In this document: positions 51,303 to 60,467 of the stretch, one piece after another | How the letters are laid out: the number at the start of each line of letters is the position of its first letter | Position numbering within the stretch: the stretch's first letter is position 1 | NCBI GenBank assembly: GCA_046352935.1 | Contig: JAXMGR010000003.1 | Coordinates: 1-64,000 of the forward strand | Direction of reading: 5' to 3' | Origin: CAYWMY01 sp046352935 | GTDB lineage: Bacteria; Pseudomonadota; Gammaproteobacteria; Steroidobacterales; Steroidobacteraceae | DNA: 64,000 bases | Notes under the pieces: model-generated | The model's input: the letters and a program-made list of their open reading frames with translations, nothing else | What the model was told of the DNA's origin: nothing | Database searches by the model: none | Program-made: the position numbers and the translations under genes

Positions 51303-52601
51303 ATGATGTTCCCGCTGCAACGATGCTGTCTCCTGCTCTTCGCCCTGTTCGTCGCGGCGCGCGCCGAGGCGCAGCTCGCCGTCGAGGTCACGCGCGGTTC
51401 GACACAGGCCATTCCCGTGGCCGTCGTGCCCTTCGCCGACACGGCGCTCGCGGGCGGGACCGATCCCGCGGCGGTGGTCGCGGCAGACCTCGATCGCAGC
51501 GGACGCTTCCGGACGCTGCCCCGGGCCGAGCTGCTCGAGCAACCCTCGACCGCCGCCCAGGTCGATGCGGCGCACTGGCGGCTGCTGAAGGTCGACTACG
51601 TCGTCGTCGGCCGCCTGCGCGCCGCGGGCGCGGGGTTCGACATCGAGTTCGAACTCGTCAACGTGCTGACGGGGGAACGGCTCCTCGGTCTCGCGATCCC
51701 CGCCACGCCCGCGCAGGCGCGCATGGCGAGCCATCGCGTGGCGGACGCGGTCCACGAGCGGATCCTCGGCCTGCGCGGCGCGTTCGCGACGCGCATCGCC
51801 TACGTCGCCGTCGAGGGACGTGCGCCGCAGCGGACCTTCCGGCTCGTCGTCGCGGACGCCGACGGCGAGAACCCGCGGGTCGTCGCCCAGTCGCAGCAGC
51901 CCATCATGTCGCCGGCCTGGTCGCCGGACGCGCTGCGTCTCGCGTACGTGTCCTTCGAGAGCGGAGCGTCGTCGATCTACGTGCAGATCCTGCGCACGGG
52001 CGAGCGGGTGCGGGTGTCGGCGCGCTCGGGGATCAACGGCGCGCCCGCGTGGTCGCCCGACGGGAGCCGCCTCGCGCTCACGCTCTCGCGGCGCGACGGG
52101 AACGTGGACATCTGGATGCTGACGCTCGCGACCCAGGAGCTGCAGCGGCTCACCGACGACGACGCGATCGAGACCGAGCCGCAGTGGTCGGCCGACGGTC
52201 GCTCGATCTATTTCACCTCGGATCGCGCGGGAGGCCCGCAGATCTATCGCATGGCCGCCGAGCCCGGCGCGGCCGTGCAGCGCGTGACCTACGAGAACGC
52301 CTACAACGCCCGGGCGCGCCTGGCGCCCGACGGTCGCCTGCTCGCGATCACCACGCTCGATCGCGGCGCCTACCGCATCGGCACGGTCGATCCCGAGCGT
52401 GGCACGCTGCGCGTGCTGACCGACGGGCGGCTCGACGAGTCGCCGTCCTTCGCGCCGAACGGCGCGACGATCATCTACGCCACGCGCGAGGGCGCGCGCG
52501 GCGTGCTCGCCACGGTGTCGGTGGACGGCGGTGTGCAGCAGCGGCTGCGCGCGGTCGGGGCCGACATCCGCGAGCCGGTGTGGTCGCCCTACCTGCGCTG
52601 A
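51303..52601 (+). CDS. tolB: Tol-Pal system periplasmic protein TolB
   Basis: Periplasmic protein of 432 residues. A signal peptide (about 1-23, ending AEA) is followed by an N-terminal alpha/beta domain that meets TolA and a six-bladed propeller built of WD40-like repeats (PAWSPDALRLAYVS, PAWSPDGSRLALTLS, PQWSADGRSIYFTSDR, PSFAPNGATIIYATRE) that binds Pal. Start is either ATG at 51303 or 51306. It follows tolA after a 98-bp gap and precedes pal by 157 bp, so an internal promoter is possible. Confidence 0.97.
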   Translation: MMFPLQRCCLLLFALFVAARAEAQLAVEVTRGSTQAIPVAVVPFADTALAGGTDPAAVVAADLDRSGRFRTLPRAELLEQPSTAAQVDAAHWRLLKVDYVVVGRLRAAGAGFDIEFELVNVLTGERLLGLAIPATPAQARMASHRVADAVHERILGLRGAFATRIAYVAVEGRAPQRTFRLVVADADGENPRVVAQSQQPIMSPAWSPDALRLAYVSFESGASSIYVQILRTGERVRVSARSGINGAPAWSPDGSRLALTLSRRDGNVDIWMLTLATQELQRLTDDDAIETEPQWSADGRSIYFTSDRAGGPQIYRMAAEPGAAVQRVTYENAYNARARLAPDGRLLAITTLDRGAYRIGTVDPERGTLRVLTDGRLDESPSFAPNGATIIYATREGARGVLATVSVDGGVQQRLRAVGADIREPVWSPYLR

Positions 52602-52758
52602 TCCGGCGGCGCGATGCCGATGCGCGGACGCGTGGCGGCATCGGGACCGCTGTGCTAGAACGGCGCCGCGTTCCGGACGCGCTGCGCCGCGCACCGGTGT
52701 GGTGACGGCGAGAGTGCCCGCGGCCGGACGTTCCCGGTTTCGACGAAGGAGTCTGCAG

Positions 52759-53316
52759 ATGCGTTCATCCATGATACTGGTGGTGCTGGCGGCCGTGCTG
52801 CTCGCGGCGGGCTGCGGAAAGAAGTCCGCGACGAAGGACGACACGGCGGCGGCGGGCACGACCGTGCCGGCGGCGGCTGCGGGCGCGGGTGCCACGACCG
52901 CGGGCGCCGCGGGCGAGGACGTCGCGGCGGCCCGTCCGCTCGATGGCGGCGGCGGGACGACCGGTGACGCCGGCGCTGCCGGTGCCGCGACCGTGATCTA
53001 TTTCGACTACGACCGCAGCGAGCTGCGCGCCGAGTACGGCGCCGTGATCGCCGCGCACGCTCGACGCCTGGCGGCGAACCCGTCCCTGAAGGCGCGGCTC
53101 GAGGGCAACACCGACGAGCGCGGCTCGCGCGAGTACAACATCGCGCTCGGCGAGCGCCGTGCGCAGTCGGTCCGTCGCGCGCTGCTGCTGCAGGGCGCGA
53201 CCGAGGCGCAGCTCTCGACCGTGAGCTATGGCGAGGAGCGTCCGGCCGTCGAAGGCTCGGACGAGGGCGCCTACGCCAGGAACCGGCGCGTCGAGATCCT
53301 GTTCAGCGCGCCATGA
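52759..53316 (+). CDS. pal: Peptidoglycan-associated lipoprotein Pal
   Basis: Outer-membrane lipoprotein of 185 residues. The lipobox LAAGC puts Cys19 as the acylated residue; an Ala/Gly/Thr-rich linker (about 25-75) leads to the OmpA-like domain (VIYFDYDRSELRAEY, EGNTDERGSREYNIALGERRA, RNRRVEI) that binds peptidoglycan diaminopimelate. An AAGGAG site precedes the ATG. The stop overlaps the next gene by ATGA. Confidence 0.97.
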   Translation: MRSSMILVVLAAVLLAAGCGKKSATKDDTAAAGTTVPAAAAGAGATTAGAAGEDVAAARPLDGGGGTTGDAGAAGAATVIYFDYDRSELRAEYGAVIAAHARRLAANPSLKARLEGNTDERGSREYNIALGERRAQSVRRALLLQGATEAQLSTVSYGEERPAVEGSDEGAYARNRRVEILFSAP

Positions 53317-54062
53317 TCGCGGGGGCGGGCATGCGGGGTGGCTGCGCGGCGGTGCTCGTGTCCTGGGTGCTCGGCGGCTGCGCGCTCGCCGATCGCGAGC
53401 CGGCGGTCGATCCGATGGCCGGGCGCGTCGGCGATCTCGAGGCGCGCGTCGCAAGGCTCGAACGCGTGATGTCCGGGCAGGGACTCGCGGAACTCGCCCG
53501 GCAGGTCGAGGCGCTGCAGGCCGAGGTGCGCACGCTGCGGGGTGCCGTCGAGGAGCAGGGTCATGCCCAGGGCGGGCTCCGGCAGCAGTCGCGCGATCTG
53601 TACGCGGATCTCGACGCAAGGCTGCAGAAGCTGGAGCAGGGTGGTGCCACGCTGGCTCCGGCCGCGGCCGCGGCGGGCGACCAGGAGGCCTATGACGCGG
53701 CGCTCGCGATGCTCCGTGCCGGGCGCTACGCGGACGCCGAGCGCGCCTTCCGCGAGTTCGGCGAGCGCTTTCCCGCGAGCGGGCTCGCGGACAATGCCCG
53801 TTACTGGCGCGGCGAGACGCTCTACGTGCAGCGCGAGTTCGTGGCGGCCCTGCCCGTGTTCCAGTCCGTCGCGAAGAGCGAACCGCCGTCCCGGAAAGCC
53901 GCGGACGCGATGCTCAAGGCGGGCTACTGCCAGTACGAACTGAAGAACACGGACGCCGCGCGCGAGACGCTGCGGGCGCTCATCGCGCGCCATCCGGGGT
54001 CGGACGCAGCGCGCGAGGCCACGCTGCGCCTCGAGCGCTGGGACGCCGCGCCGCCGCCGTGA
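53313..54062 (+). CDS. cpoB: Cell division coordinator CpoB (YbgF)
   Basis: Envelope protein of 249 residues, regulator of PBP1B during constriction. A signal sequence ends near residue 23, where LGGC looks like a lipobox; CpoB is normally soluble periplasmic, so lipidation here would be unusual. A coiled-coil trimerisation region (about 37-105: ARVARLERVM, QVEALQAEVRTL) precedes C-terminal TPR repeats (YDAALAMLRAGRYADAERAF and later). The ATG overlaps pal and its stop overlaps the GTG of queE. Confidence 0.93.
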   Translation: MIAGAGMRGGCAAVLVSWVLGGCALADREPAVDPMAGRVGDLEARVARLERVMSGQGLAELARQVEALQAEVRTLRGAVEEQGHAQGGLRQQSRDLYADLDARLQKLEQGGATLAPAAAAAGDQEAYDAALAMLRAGRYADAERAFREFGERFPASGLADNARYWRGETLYVQREFVAALPVFQSVAKSEPPSRKAADAMLKAGYCQYELKNTDAARETLRALIARHPGSDAAREATLRLERWDAAPPP

Positions 54063-54733
54063 ACCCGAGTCCGGAACCTGCCGCCCCGGCCGGCGACCGG
54101 CTGCGCGTCACCGAGACCTTCGTGTCCCTGCAGGGCGAGGCCGACGCCGTCGGCTGGCCGACGTTCTTCATCCGGCTCACGGGCTGTCCGCTGCGCTGTG
54201 ACTACTGCGACACGACCTATGCGTTCCAGGGCGGGGAGTGGCGTGGCATCGACGAGCTCGTTGCCGCCGCACGCGACTCGGGCGTGGACCGCGTGTGTGT
54301 CACGGGCGGTGAGCCGCTCGCACAACCCCGCTCGGCGCTGCTCCTCGCGCGCCTGTGCGATGCGGGGCTGCAGGTGTCGCTGGAGACGGCGGGCGCCCAC
54401 GACATCGGCGGGGTCGATCCGCGCGTGGTCCGCGTGGTCGACGTCAAGACGCCGGGCTCCGGGGAGGCCGCGCGCAACCGCCTGGAGAACCTGCCGCTGC
54501 TGCGGGCCCGGGATCAGCTGAAGTTCGTGATCTGCGATCGCGCCGATTACGAGTGGAGCCGCGGGTTCGTGCGGCAGCACGGCCTCACCGCCCGCTGCCA
54601 GGTCCTGTTCTCGCCGGCGCACGGCCGGGTCCGGCCCGCGGAACTCGCCGGGTGGATCCTCGCCGACCGCCTGCCGGTCCGCTTCCAGCTGCAGCTGCAC
54701 AAGCTCCTCTGGGGCGAGGAGCCGGGCCGGTGA
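54059..54733 (+). CDS. queE: 7-carboxy-7-deazaguanine synthase QueE
   Basis: Radical-SAM enzyme of 224 residues that converts 6-carboxytetrahydropterin to 7-carboxy-7-deazaguanine in the queuosine pathway. The iron-sulfur motif is Cys43-x3-Cys47-x2-Cys50 (CPLRCDYC), with FVSLQGEAD at the N-terminus and VTGGEPLAQP as the SAM-binding GGE motif. The start is GTG overlapping cpoB. Joined to queC by another GTGA overlap, as in many proteobacterial tol-pal operons. Confidence 0.96.
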   Translation: MNPSPEPAAPAGDRLRVTETFVSLQGEADAVGWPTFFIRLTGCPLRCDYCDTTYAFQGGEWRGIDELVAAARDSGVDRVCVTGGEPLAQPRSALLLARLCDAGLQVSLETAGAHDIGGVDPRVVRVVDVKTPGSGEAARNRLENLPLLRARDQLKFVICDRADYEWSRGFVRQHGLTARCQVLFSPAHGRVRPAELAGWILADRLPVRFQLQLHKLLWGEEPGR

Positions 54734-55410
54734 ACGCATCCGCCCCACGCGCCGTCGTGCTGCTGTCCGGTGGACTGGATTCGGCGACCGTGCTCGCTCT
54801 TGCTTGCAGCCGCGGATTCGACTGCCACGCGCTGTCGGTCGACTACGGCCAGCGGCACGCGGCGGAACTGGCGGCCGCGCGACGCGTGGCCCGCGCGCAG
54901 GGGGTGATCGACCACCGCGTCGTGCACATGGACCTGCGCCCGATCGGCGGCTCGGCGCTGACCGACCCGGCCATCGCGGTGCCCGAGGCGCCGACCGGCG
55001 GCATTCCGTCGACCTACGTGCCGGCCCGAAATACGCTGCTGCTCGCCCTCGCGCTCGGCCTTGCCGAGGTGCTCGATGCCGGCGATCTCTTCATCGGCGT
55101 CAATGCGGTGGACTACTCGGGCTACCCGGACTGCCGGGCGGAGTTCATCGCGGCCTTCGAGTCCCTGGCCCGCCTCGCGACCAGGCGCGGGGTGGAGGGC
55201 GGCCGCCTGTCGGTGCACGCCCCGCTGCTCCATTCGAGCAAGGCCGACATCATCCGGCTCGGGCTGTCGCTGGGAGTGGATTACGCCGTGACGGTCTCGT
55301 GCTACCAGGCCGATGCCGACGGCCGCGCCTGCGGGCGCTGCGATTCCTGCCGACTGCGCCGCGCAGGCTTCGAGGCCGCTGGAACAGCTGATCCCACCCG
55401 GTATCAGTGA
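54730..55410 (+). CDS. queC: 7-cyano-7-deazaguanine synthase QueC
   Basis: ATP-dependent enzyme of 226 residues that makes preQ0 from carboxydeazaguanine and ammonia. The PP-loop SGGLDSATVLALA lies at about 13-25 and the zinc-binding cysteines in SCYQ and CGRCDSC near the C-terminus. YVPARNTLLL is also typical. GTG start overlapping queE. It is the last gene of the ruvC-to-queC series before tRNA-Lys, 90 bp on. Confidence 0.96.
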   Translation: MNASAPRAVVLLSGGLDSATVLALACSRGFDCHALSVDYGQRHAAELAAARRVARAQGVIDHRVVHMDLRPIGGSALTDPAIAVPEAPTGGIPSTYVPARNTLLLALALGLAEVLDAGDLFIGVNAVDYSGYPDCRAEFIAAFESLARLATRRGVEGGRLSVHAPLLHSSKADIIRLGLSLGVDYAVTVSCYQADADGRACGRCDSCRLRRAGFEAAGTADPTRYQ

Positions 55411-55500
55411 ACCCCGCGATCTGCTCGGGTATGATTGCGCGCGGTCGGCGGAGGGTGCCGGTGCCCCGGGGTGGCGCAATGCGTGCCGCCGGGTCGCGTC

Positions 55501-55575
55501 GGGCCGTTAGCTCAGTGGTAGAGCATCCGGCTTTTAACCGGTTGGTCGCAGGTTCAATCCCTGCACGGCCCACCA
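55501..55575 (+). tRNA. tRNA-Lys(TTT)
   Basis: Seventy-five-base cloverleaf. GGGCCGT pairs with ACGGCCC, the anticodon loop CTTTTAA gives TTT, the T-arm is GCAGGTTCAATCCCTGC, and CCA is encoded. Confidence 0.97.
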
Positions 55576-55667
55576 TTTCCGGGCCGTGGCGTGCCTTGCG
55601 CGCCGCGGCCTCGATCAGCGGACCGGTCTCGCCGGGCTCGCGATTGCCGAGACGGGAGACAGTGCGG

Positions 55668-56201
55668 ATGCGGAAGGGTTCCTACGACTACGAAGACCTG
55701 CTGGCCAGCGGCCACGGTCAGCTGTTCGGCGAAGGCTTTCCGCGCCTGCCGCTGCCGAACATGCTCATGGTCTCGCGCATCACGAAGATCACGTCCGACG
55801 GCGGCGCCCATGGGCGGGGCCAGCTCGTCGCCGAACTCGACATCCGTCCCGACCTGTGGTTCTTCGCCTGCCACTTCGAGACCGATCCCGTCATGCCGGG
55901 CTGCCTCGGGCTCGATGCGATGTGGCAGCTCATCGGGTTCTTCATGGCCTGGAGCGGACAGAAGGGTCGTGGCCGCGCGCTCGGCGTGGGCGAGGTCAAG
56001 TTCTTCGGCCAGGTGCTCCCGTCCTCGAAACTCGTGACCTACGAGATCAACATCCGCCGCATCATCGCGCGCAAGCTCTCCATGGGGCTCGCGGACGGGC
56101 GGCTGCTCGTGGACGGGCGCGAGATCTACACGGCGACCGACCTCAGGGTCGGCATGTTCACGTCCATGGATGCGTTTTCCCCGGTGCAGGGAGAGGCCTG
56201 A
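55668..56201 (+). CDS. fabA: 3-hydroxydecanoyl-ACP dehydratase/isomerase FabA
   Basis: Hot-dog-fold enzyme of 177 residues that introduces the cis double bond for unsaturated fatty acids. The active-site His69 (FFACHFETDPVMPG) and Asp83 (LGLDAMWQL) match E. coli His70 and Asp84. Length is normal. A GGAG lies 10-13 bp before the ATG. Its stop overlaps the fabB start (TGATG), the standard fabA-fabB pair of gammaproteobacteria. Confidence 0.97.
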   Translation: MRKGSYDYEDLLASGHGQLFGEGFPRLPLPNMLMVSRITKITSDGGAHGRGQLVAELDIRPDLWFFACHFETDPVMPGCLGLDAMWQLIGFFMAWSGQKGRGRALGVGEVKFFGQVLPSSKLVTYEINIRRIIARKLSMGLADGRLLVDGREIYTATDLRVGMFTSMDAFSPVQGEA

Positions 56202-57415
56202 TGCGGCGAGTGGTGGTTACGGGTCTGGGTATCGTGTCCTGCCTCGGCAACGACGCGAAGACGGTGGCCGAGTCGCTGGCGAAGAGCCGCTCCGGCATTC
56301 GCGCGATGCCGCGCTACGCGGAGCTCAACTTCCGCAGCCACGTCGCGGGCCGGCCGGAGATCGATCTCGAGGCCGCCATCGACCGCAAGCTGCGGCGCTT
56401 CATGGGCGACGCATCGGCCTACGCCTACATCGCGATGCGCGACGCCGTCGCCGATGCGGGGCTCTCCGAGTCTCAGCTGAAGAACCCGCGCACGGGTCTC
56501 ATCGCCGGCTCGGGCGGCGGCTCCATGGCCAATCTGGTCCTCGCGGCGGACACGCTGCGCGTGAAGGGCGCCCGCAAGGTCGGCCCGTACATGGTGCCGC
56601 GGACCATGAGTTCGACCGTCTCGGCCTGCCTCGCGACGTCCTTCGGTATCCAGGGACTGAACTACTCGATCTCCTCGGCCTGCGCCACCTCCGCGCACTG
56701 CATCGGCGTCGGCTACGAGCAGATCCAGTGGGGCAAGCAGGACATCATCCTCGCCGGCGGCGGCGAAGAGGAGAGCGAGGGGCTCACCGTGATGTTCGAT
56801 GCGATGGGGGCGCTGTCCTCCAAGCGCAATGCGGAGCCCGAGAAGGCCTCGCGCGCCTACGACGCCGACCGCGACGGATTCGTGATCGCCGGCGGTGGCG
56901 GCATGGTCGTGCTGGAGGAACTCGAGCACGCCCGGGCGCGCGGCGCGAAGATCCTCGCCGAGATCGTGGGTTACGGCGCGACCTCGGACGGCGCCGACAT
57001 GGTCGCTCCCTCGGGCGAGGGCGCCGTGCGCTGCATGCGCCAGGCGCTCGCCACGCTGGACACGCCGATCGACTACCTCAACACCCACGGCACCTCGACC
57101 CCGCTCGGCGACCTGATCGAGCTCAGTGCCGTGCGCGAGGTGTTCGGCGCGGCCATTCCGCCCATCTCGTCCACCAAGTCGCTGTCCGGCCACTCGCTGG
57201 GCGCCGCGGGCGTGCACGAGGCCATCTTCTGCCTGCTGATGCTGGAGGGCGGGTTCATCGCCGGTTCGGCGAACATCGACACCCTCGACCCCGGCGCGGC
57301 GGATTTCCCGATCGTGCGTGAAACACGGTCCGCGCCGCTGCGCACGGTCATGTCCAACAGCTTCGGCTTCGGCGGCACCAATGCGACGCTGGTGTTGCGC
57401 CAGTTCAGCGGCTGA
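56201..57415 (+). CDS. fabB: Beta-ketoacyl-ACP synthase I FabB
   Basis: Condensing enzyme of 404 residues that elongates the cis-unsaturated intermediate made by FabA. The Cys-His-His triad is visible: Cys161 (SSACATSAHC), His near 296 (LNTHGTSTPLGD) and His near 331 (SLSGHSLGAAG). The terminal SFGFGGTNATLVL is typical. It overlaps fabA by one base. Strong assignment. Confidence 0.97.
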   Translation: MRRVVVTGLGIVSCLGNDAKTVAESLAKSRSGIRAMPRYAELNFRSHVAGRPEIDLEAAIDRKLRRFMGDASAYAYIAMRDAVADAGLSESQLKNPRTGLIAGSGGGSMANLVLAADTLRVKGARKVGPYMVPRTMSSTVSACLATSFGIQGLNYSISSACATSAHCIGVGYEQIQWGKQDIILAGGGEEESEGLTVMFDAMGALSSKRNAEPEKASRAYDADRDGFVIAGGGGMVVLEELEHARARGAKILAEIVGYGATSDGADMVAPSGEGAVRCMRQALATLDTPIDYLNTHGTSTPLGDLIELSAVREVFGAAIPPISSTKSLSGHSLGAAGVHEAIFCLLMLEGGFIAGSANIDTLDPGAADFPIVRETRSAPLRTVMSNSFGFGGTNATLVLRQFSG

Positions 57416-57439
57416 GCGACGACCGCGCGGGGACGGTCG

Positions 57440-57832
57440 GTGAGGGCGCTCGCCGGACCGGGCGGCTATCGCGTCGACCGCCGGGCCTCGCCCGCGGACC
57501 TCATCGTGCTGGAGCCCGACCGGCCCGCCGCCCCCGGCATTTCCCTGCACGGGTACCGGGGCAATGCACTGCCGGGCCGGCTCACCGATCCCGTGATCGA
57601 GACGCTGAGCCATGCCGGGCGGCTGTACCGGCTCACGGCCGGTGACGTCCGCATCGAGTTCCAGGCGCGCAGTGTGCTGGCGCACGAGCCGGCCGGGTCG
57701 GTGCTGGCACCGGTCCTGCGGCCCTTCGCGCTGAGGCCCCGGGAGCGGCTCGCCGTGACACTGCTGCTCCGGCTGCTGAGGTTCCGTTTCGGAGGCGCGC
57801 TGCTGGCGGCCTGGCATTCGAGCCGGCGCTGA
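57440..57832 (+). CDS. Hypothetical protein downstream of fabB
   Basis: Open frame of 130 codons starting GTG at 57440, 24 bp after fabB. I recognise no family. Its sequence is Arg/Leu/Ala-rich with regularly spaced Gly/Pro turns in the first 80 residues and a hydrophobic-basic tail (VTLLLRLLRFRFGGALLAAWH). A short CGACCG/CGGTCG hairpin (57420-57439) lies directly before the start and could terminate fabB transcription or hide the start. Codon pattern looks coding, but a non-coding frame in GC-rich DNA cannot be excluded. Confidence 0.5.
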   Translation: MRALAGPGGYRVDRRASPADLIVLEPDRPAAPGISLHGYRGNALPGRLTDPVIETLSHAGRLYRLTAGDVRIEFQARSVLAHEPAGSVLAPVLRPFALRPRERLAVTLLLRLLRFRFGGALLAAWHSSRR

Positions 57833-57887
57833 GCGCGGCGGCTCTGCCGCCGCCGCGTGCGCGCGTGGTGACGGGCTCCGCACTTGC

Positions 57888-57916
57888 TTGCGCGGGAGGC
57901 GCGGCGACCGTTAAAT
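57888..57916 (+). promoter_or_regulatory. Candidate sigma-70 promoter of thrA
   Basis: TTGCGC (57888-57893) and TTAAAT (57911-57916) are 17 bp apart and lie 28 bp before the ATG at 57944. The AT-rich TTAAAT stands out in GC-rich surroundings. Weak -35 match. Confidence 0.4.
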
Positions 57917-57943
57917 TGCCGCCTTTTCACGCGGCCCGACGCG

Positions 57944-60430
57944 ATGGGGAACACCGTGGATCAAGCCTGGATCGTGCACAAGTTCGGTGGCTCCAGCGTC
58001 GCCGACGCGTCCTGTTTCCGGCAGGTCGCGGAGATCGTCGAGGCCGATCCGACGCGCGGCCTCGGCGTCGTGCTGTCGGCCTGCAAGGGCGTGACCGACG
58101 CCCTGCTGAACCTCGTGTCCCAGGCCGAACGCCGCGAGGAGGCCGCGTTCCGCGCCGGGCTCACGGCGCTGCGCGAGCGACACGGCGCCATCGCGCGGGA
58201 ACTGCTCACGCCCGGGCGGGCGGATTCCTATCTCGAGGTGCTCGATGCCGACATCGCGGACATCGCGGGCATCCTGCATGCGGTGGCGCTGATCCGCAGC
58301 GCGGCGCAGAACATCCGTGACCTCGTCGCCGGCTACGGCGAGATCTGGTCGACGCGCCTGTTCGCCGCGTTCCTCGCCGAGCGGGGCAACCGCGGCAACG
58401 TGCAGTGGGTGGATGCGCGCAAGGTCGTGGTCGTGGAGTGGGGGCCACTCGGGCCGGCCGTGCTCTGGAAGGAGTCGGCCGCGAACCTCGCCGCGGTGCG
58501 CGACGCCGGCGCGCGCACGCTCGTCATCACGGGTTTCATCGCCTCCGACCGCAACGGCATCCAGACGACGCTCGGCCGCAACGGCAGCGATTTCTCCGGC
58601 TCGATCTTCGGCGCCCTGCTCGATGCGGCCGAGATCGTGATCTGGACGGACGTCGACGGCGTGCTGTCGGCGGACCCCCGGCGGGTGCCCGACGCCAAGG
58701 TCATCGACTCGCTGTCCTACAACGAGGCCATGGAACTCGCGTACTTCGGCGCCAAGGTCATCCACCCGCAGACCATGGCGCCCGCCGTGTCGCGCGAGAT
58801 CCCGATCTGGATCCGCAACACCTTCGCGCCGCACAAGCCCGGCACCGTCATCACCGCGCATCCCGCCTCGAACCTGCCGGTCAAGGGCATCACCAGCATC
58901 GACAATGTCGCGCTCGTGAACCTCGAGGGCGCCGGCATGATCGGCGTGCCGGGGACCGCGCACCGGCTGTTCGGCGCACTGCACGAAGCGGACGTGTCCG
59001 TCATCGTCATCTCGCAGGGCAGTTCCGAGCACTCGATCTGCTTCGCGATCCCCGAGGCACAGTCCGTTGCGGCCGAGACGGCCGTGCGCCGCGCCTTCGA
59101 CCGCGAGCTGCGGGAGGGCCAGATCGGCCGGGTGGAGGTGAGCCGGGGCTGCGCGATCGTCGCGGTCGTCGGCGACGGCATGGCCGGCGCGCACGGCATC
59201 GCCGCCAAGGTGTTCAGCGCGCTCGGCGATGCGGGCGTGAACATCCGCGCCATCGCCCAGGGTGCCTCCGAGCGCAACATCTCCGTGGTCATCGATTCGC
59301 GCAACAGCGCCCGCGCGCTGCGCGCGGTGCATTCGAGCTTCTACCTCTCGCCGCACACGATCTCGATCGGCGTGATCGGGCCGGGTACGGTGGGCGGCGT
59401 CCTGCTCGACCAGCTCGCGTCCCAGATCGGGCGCCTGCGCCGGGACTTCAACCTCGACCTGCGCGTGCGCGGCATCATGACCGCGAAGCGCATGGCGCTG
59501 GCCGACGGCGAGATCGACCTCGACCGCTGGCGCGACATCCTGGAGCAGCAGGGCGAACCCGCGGATCTCGACCGCTTCGTGCAGCACGTCCACGCGGACC
59601 ACCTGCCGCACGCGACGATCATCGACTGTTCCGCCGCGAGCGACGTCGCGATGCGCTACGCCGACTGGCTGGGCGCCGGCCTGCACGTCGTGACGCCCAA
59701 CAAGAAGGCCAACAGCGCGTCGCTCGAGTACTACCGGCGCCTCGCCGAGGCGCGCCGCGAGGCGGGCAGCCACTATCTCTACGAGGCCACGGTCGGCGCG
59801 GGACTGCCCGTCATGACGACGGTGCGCGACCTGCGCGAGACCGGCGACCGCGTGCGCGAGATCGAGGGCATCTTCTCGGGCACGCTCGCGTACCTGTTCA
59901 ACGTCTTCGACGGCGGCGCGTCGTTCTCGAACATCGTGCGCGAGGCCAAGGCGAAGGGCTACACGGAGCCGGACCCGCGCGACGACCTGTCGGGCACCGA
60001 CGTCGCGCGCAAGCTCATCATCCTCGGCCGCGAGATCGGCCTCGAGCTCGAGCTCAAGGACGTGCGCGTGCAGAGCCTCGTGCCCGAGGCGCTCACCGGC
60101 TGCTCCGTCGAGGAATTCCTCGCGCGGCTGCCCGAGTTCGACGCCGACATGAAGCGCATGGTCGACGAGGCCACTGCCGCGGGCCAGGTGCTGCGCTACG
60201 TCGGGCGGCTGACCGCGGAGGGTCAGGCGACGGTCGGCGTCGTGCGGCTCGATCGCCGTCATCCCTTCGCGAACATGGCGCTCACGGACAACATCGTCCG
60301 CTTCGTGACCGACCGCTACTGCGACAATGCCCTCATCGTGCAGGGGCCGGGAGCCGGGCCCGCCGTCACGGCGGGCGGCGTGTTCGGCGACCTGCTGCGG
60401 CTCGCGGCCTATCTGGGTGCGAAGCTGTGA
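57944..60430 (+). CDS. thrA: Bifunctional aspartokinase/homoserine dehydrogenase
   Basis: Fused enzyme of 828 residues catalysing the first and third steps from aspartate to threonine and methionine. The kinase domain opens with HKFGGSSVAD; tandem ACT regulatory domains (about 320-470) sense threonine or lysine; the dehydrogenase follows from about residue 475 with the NAD(P) motif IGPGTVGGVLLDQL, and VTPNKKANS and GIFSGTLAYLFN. Start is ATG 57944; the GTG at 57956 has a GGGGA just before it and is a real alternative. It begins the thrABC series, with thrB 37 bp downstream. Confidence 0.96.
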   Translation: MGNTVDQAWIVHKFGGSSVADASCFRQVAEIVEADPTRGLGVVLSACKGVTDALLNLVSQAERREEAAFRAGLTALRERHGAIARELLTPGRADSYLEVLDADIADIAGILHAVALIRSAAQNIRDLVAGYGEIWSTRLFAAFLAERGNRGNVQWVDARKVVVVEWGPLGPAVLWKESAANLAAVRDAGARTLVITGFIASDRNGIQTTLGRNGSDFSGSIFGALLDAAEIVIWTDVDGVLSADPRRVPDAKVIDSLSYNEAMELAYFGAKVIHPQTMAPAVSREIPIWIRNTFAPHKPGTVITAHPASNLPVKGITSIDNVALVNLEGAGMIGVPGTAHRLFGALHEADVSVIVISQGSSEHSICFAIPEAQSVAAETAVRRAFDRELREGQIGRVEVSRGCAIVAVVGDGMAGAHGIAAKVFSALGDAGVNIRAIAQGASERNISVVIDSRNSARALRAVHSSFYLSPHTISIGVIGPGTVGGVLLDQLASQIGRLRRDFNLDLRVRGIMTAKRMALADGEIDLDRWRDILEQQGEPADLDRFVQHVHADHLPHATIIDCSAASDVAMRYADWLGAGLHVVTPNKKANSASLEYYRRLAEARREAGSHYLYEATVGAGLPVMTTVRDLRETGDRVREIEGIFSGTLAYLFNVFDGGASFSNIVREAKAKGYTEPDPRDDLSGTDVARKLIILGREIGLELELKDVRVQSLVPEALTGCSVEEFLARLPEFDADMKRMVDEATAAGQVLRYVGRLTAEGQATVGVVRLDRRHPFANMALTDNIVRFVTDRYCDNALIVQGPGAGPAVTAGGVFGDLLRLAAYLGAKL

Positions 60431-60467
60431 GGCACGGCCGCACGATTTCCGAACACCGGGGACTCCA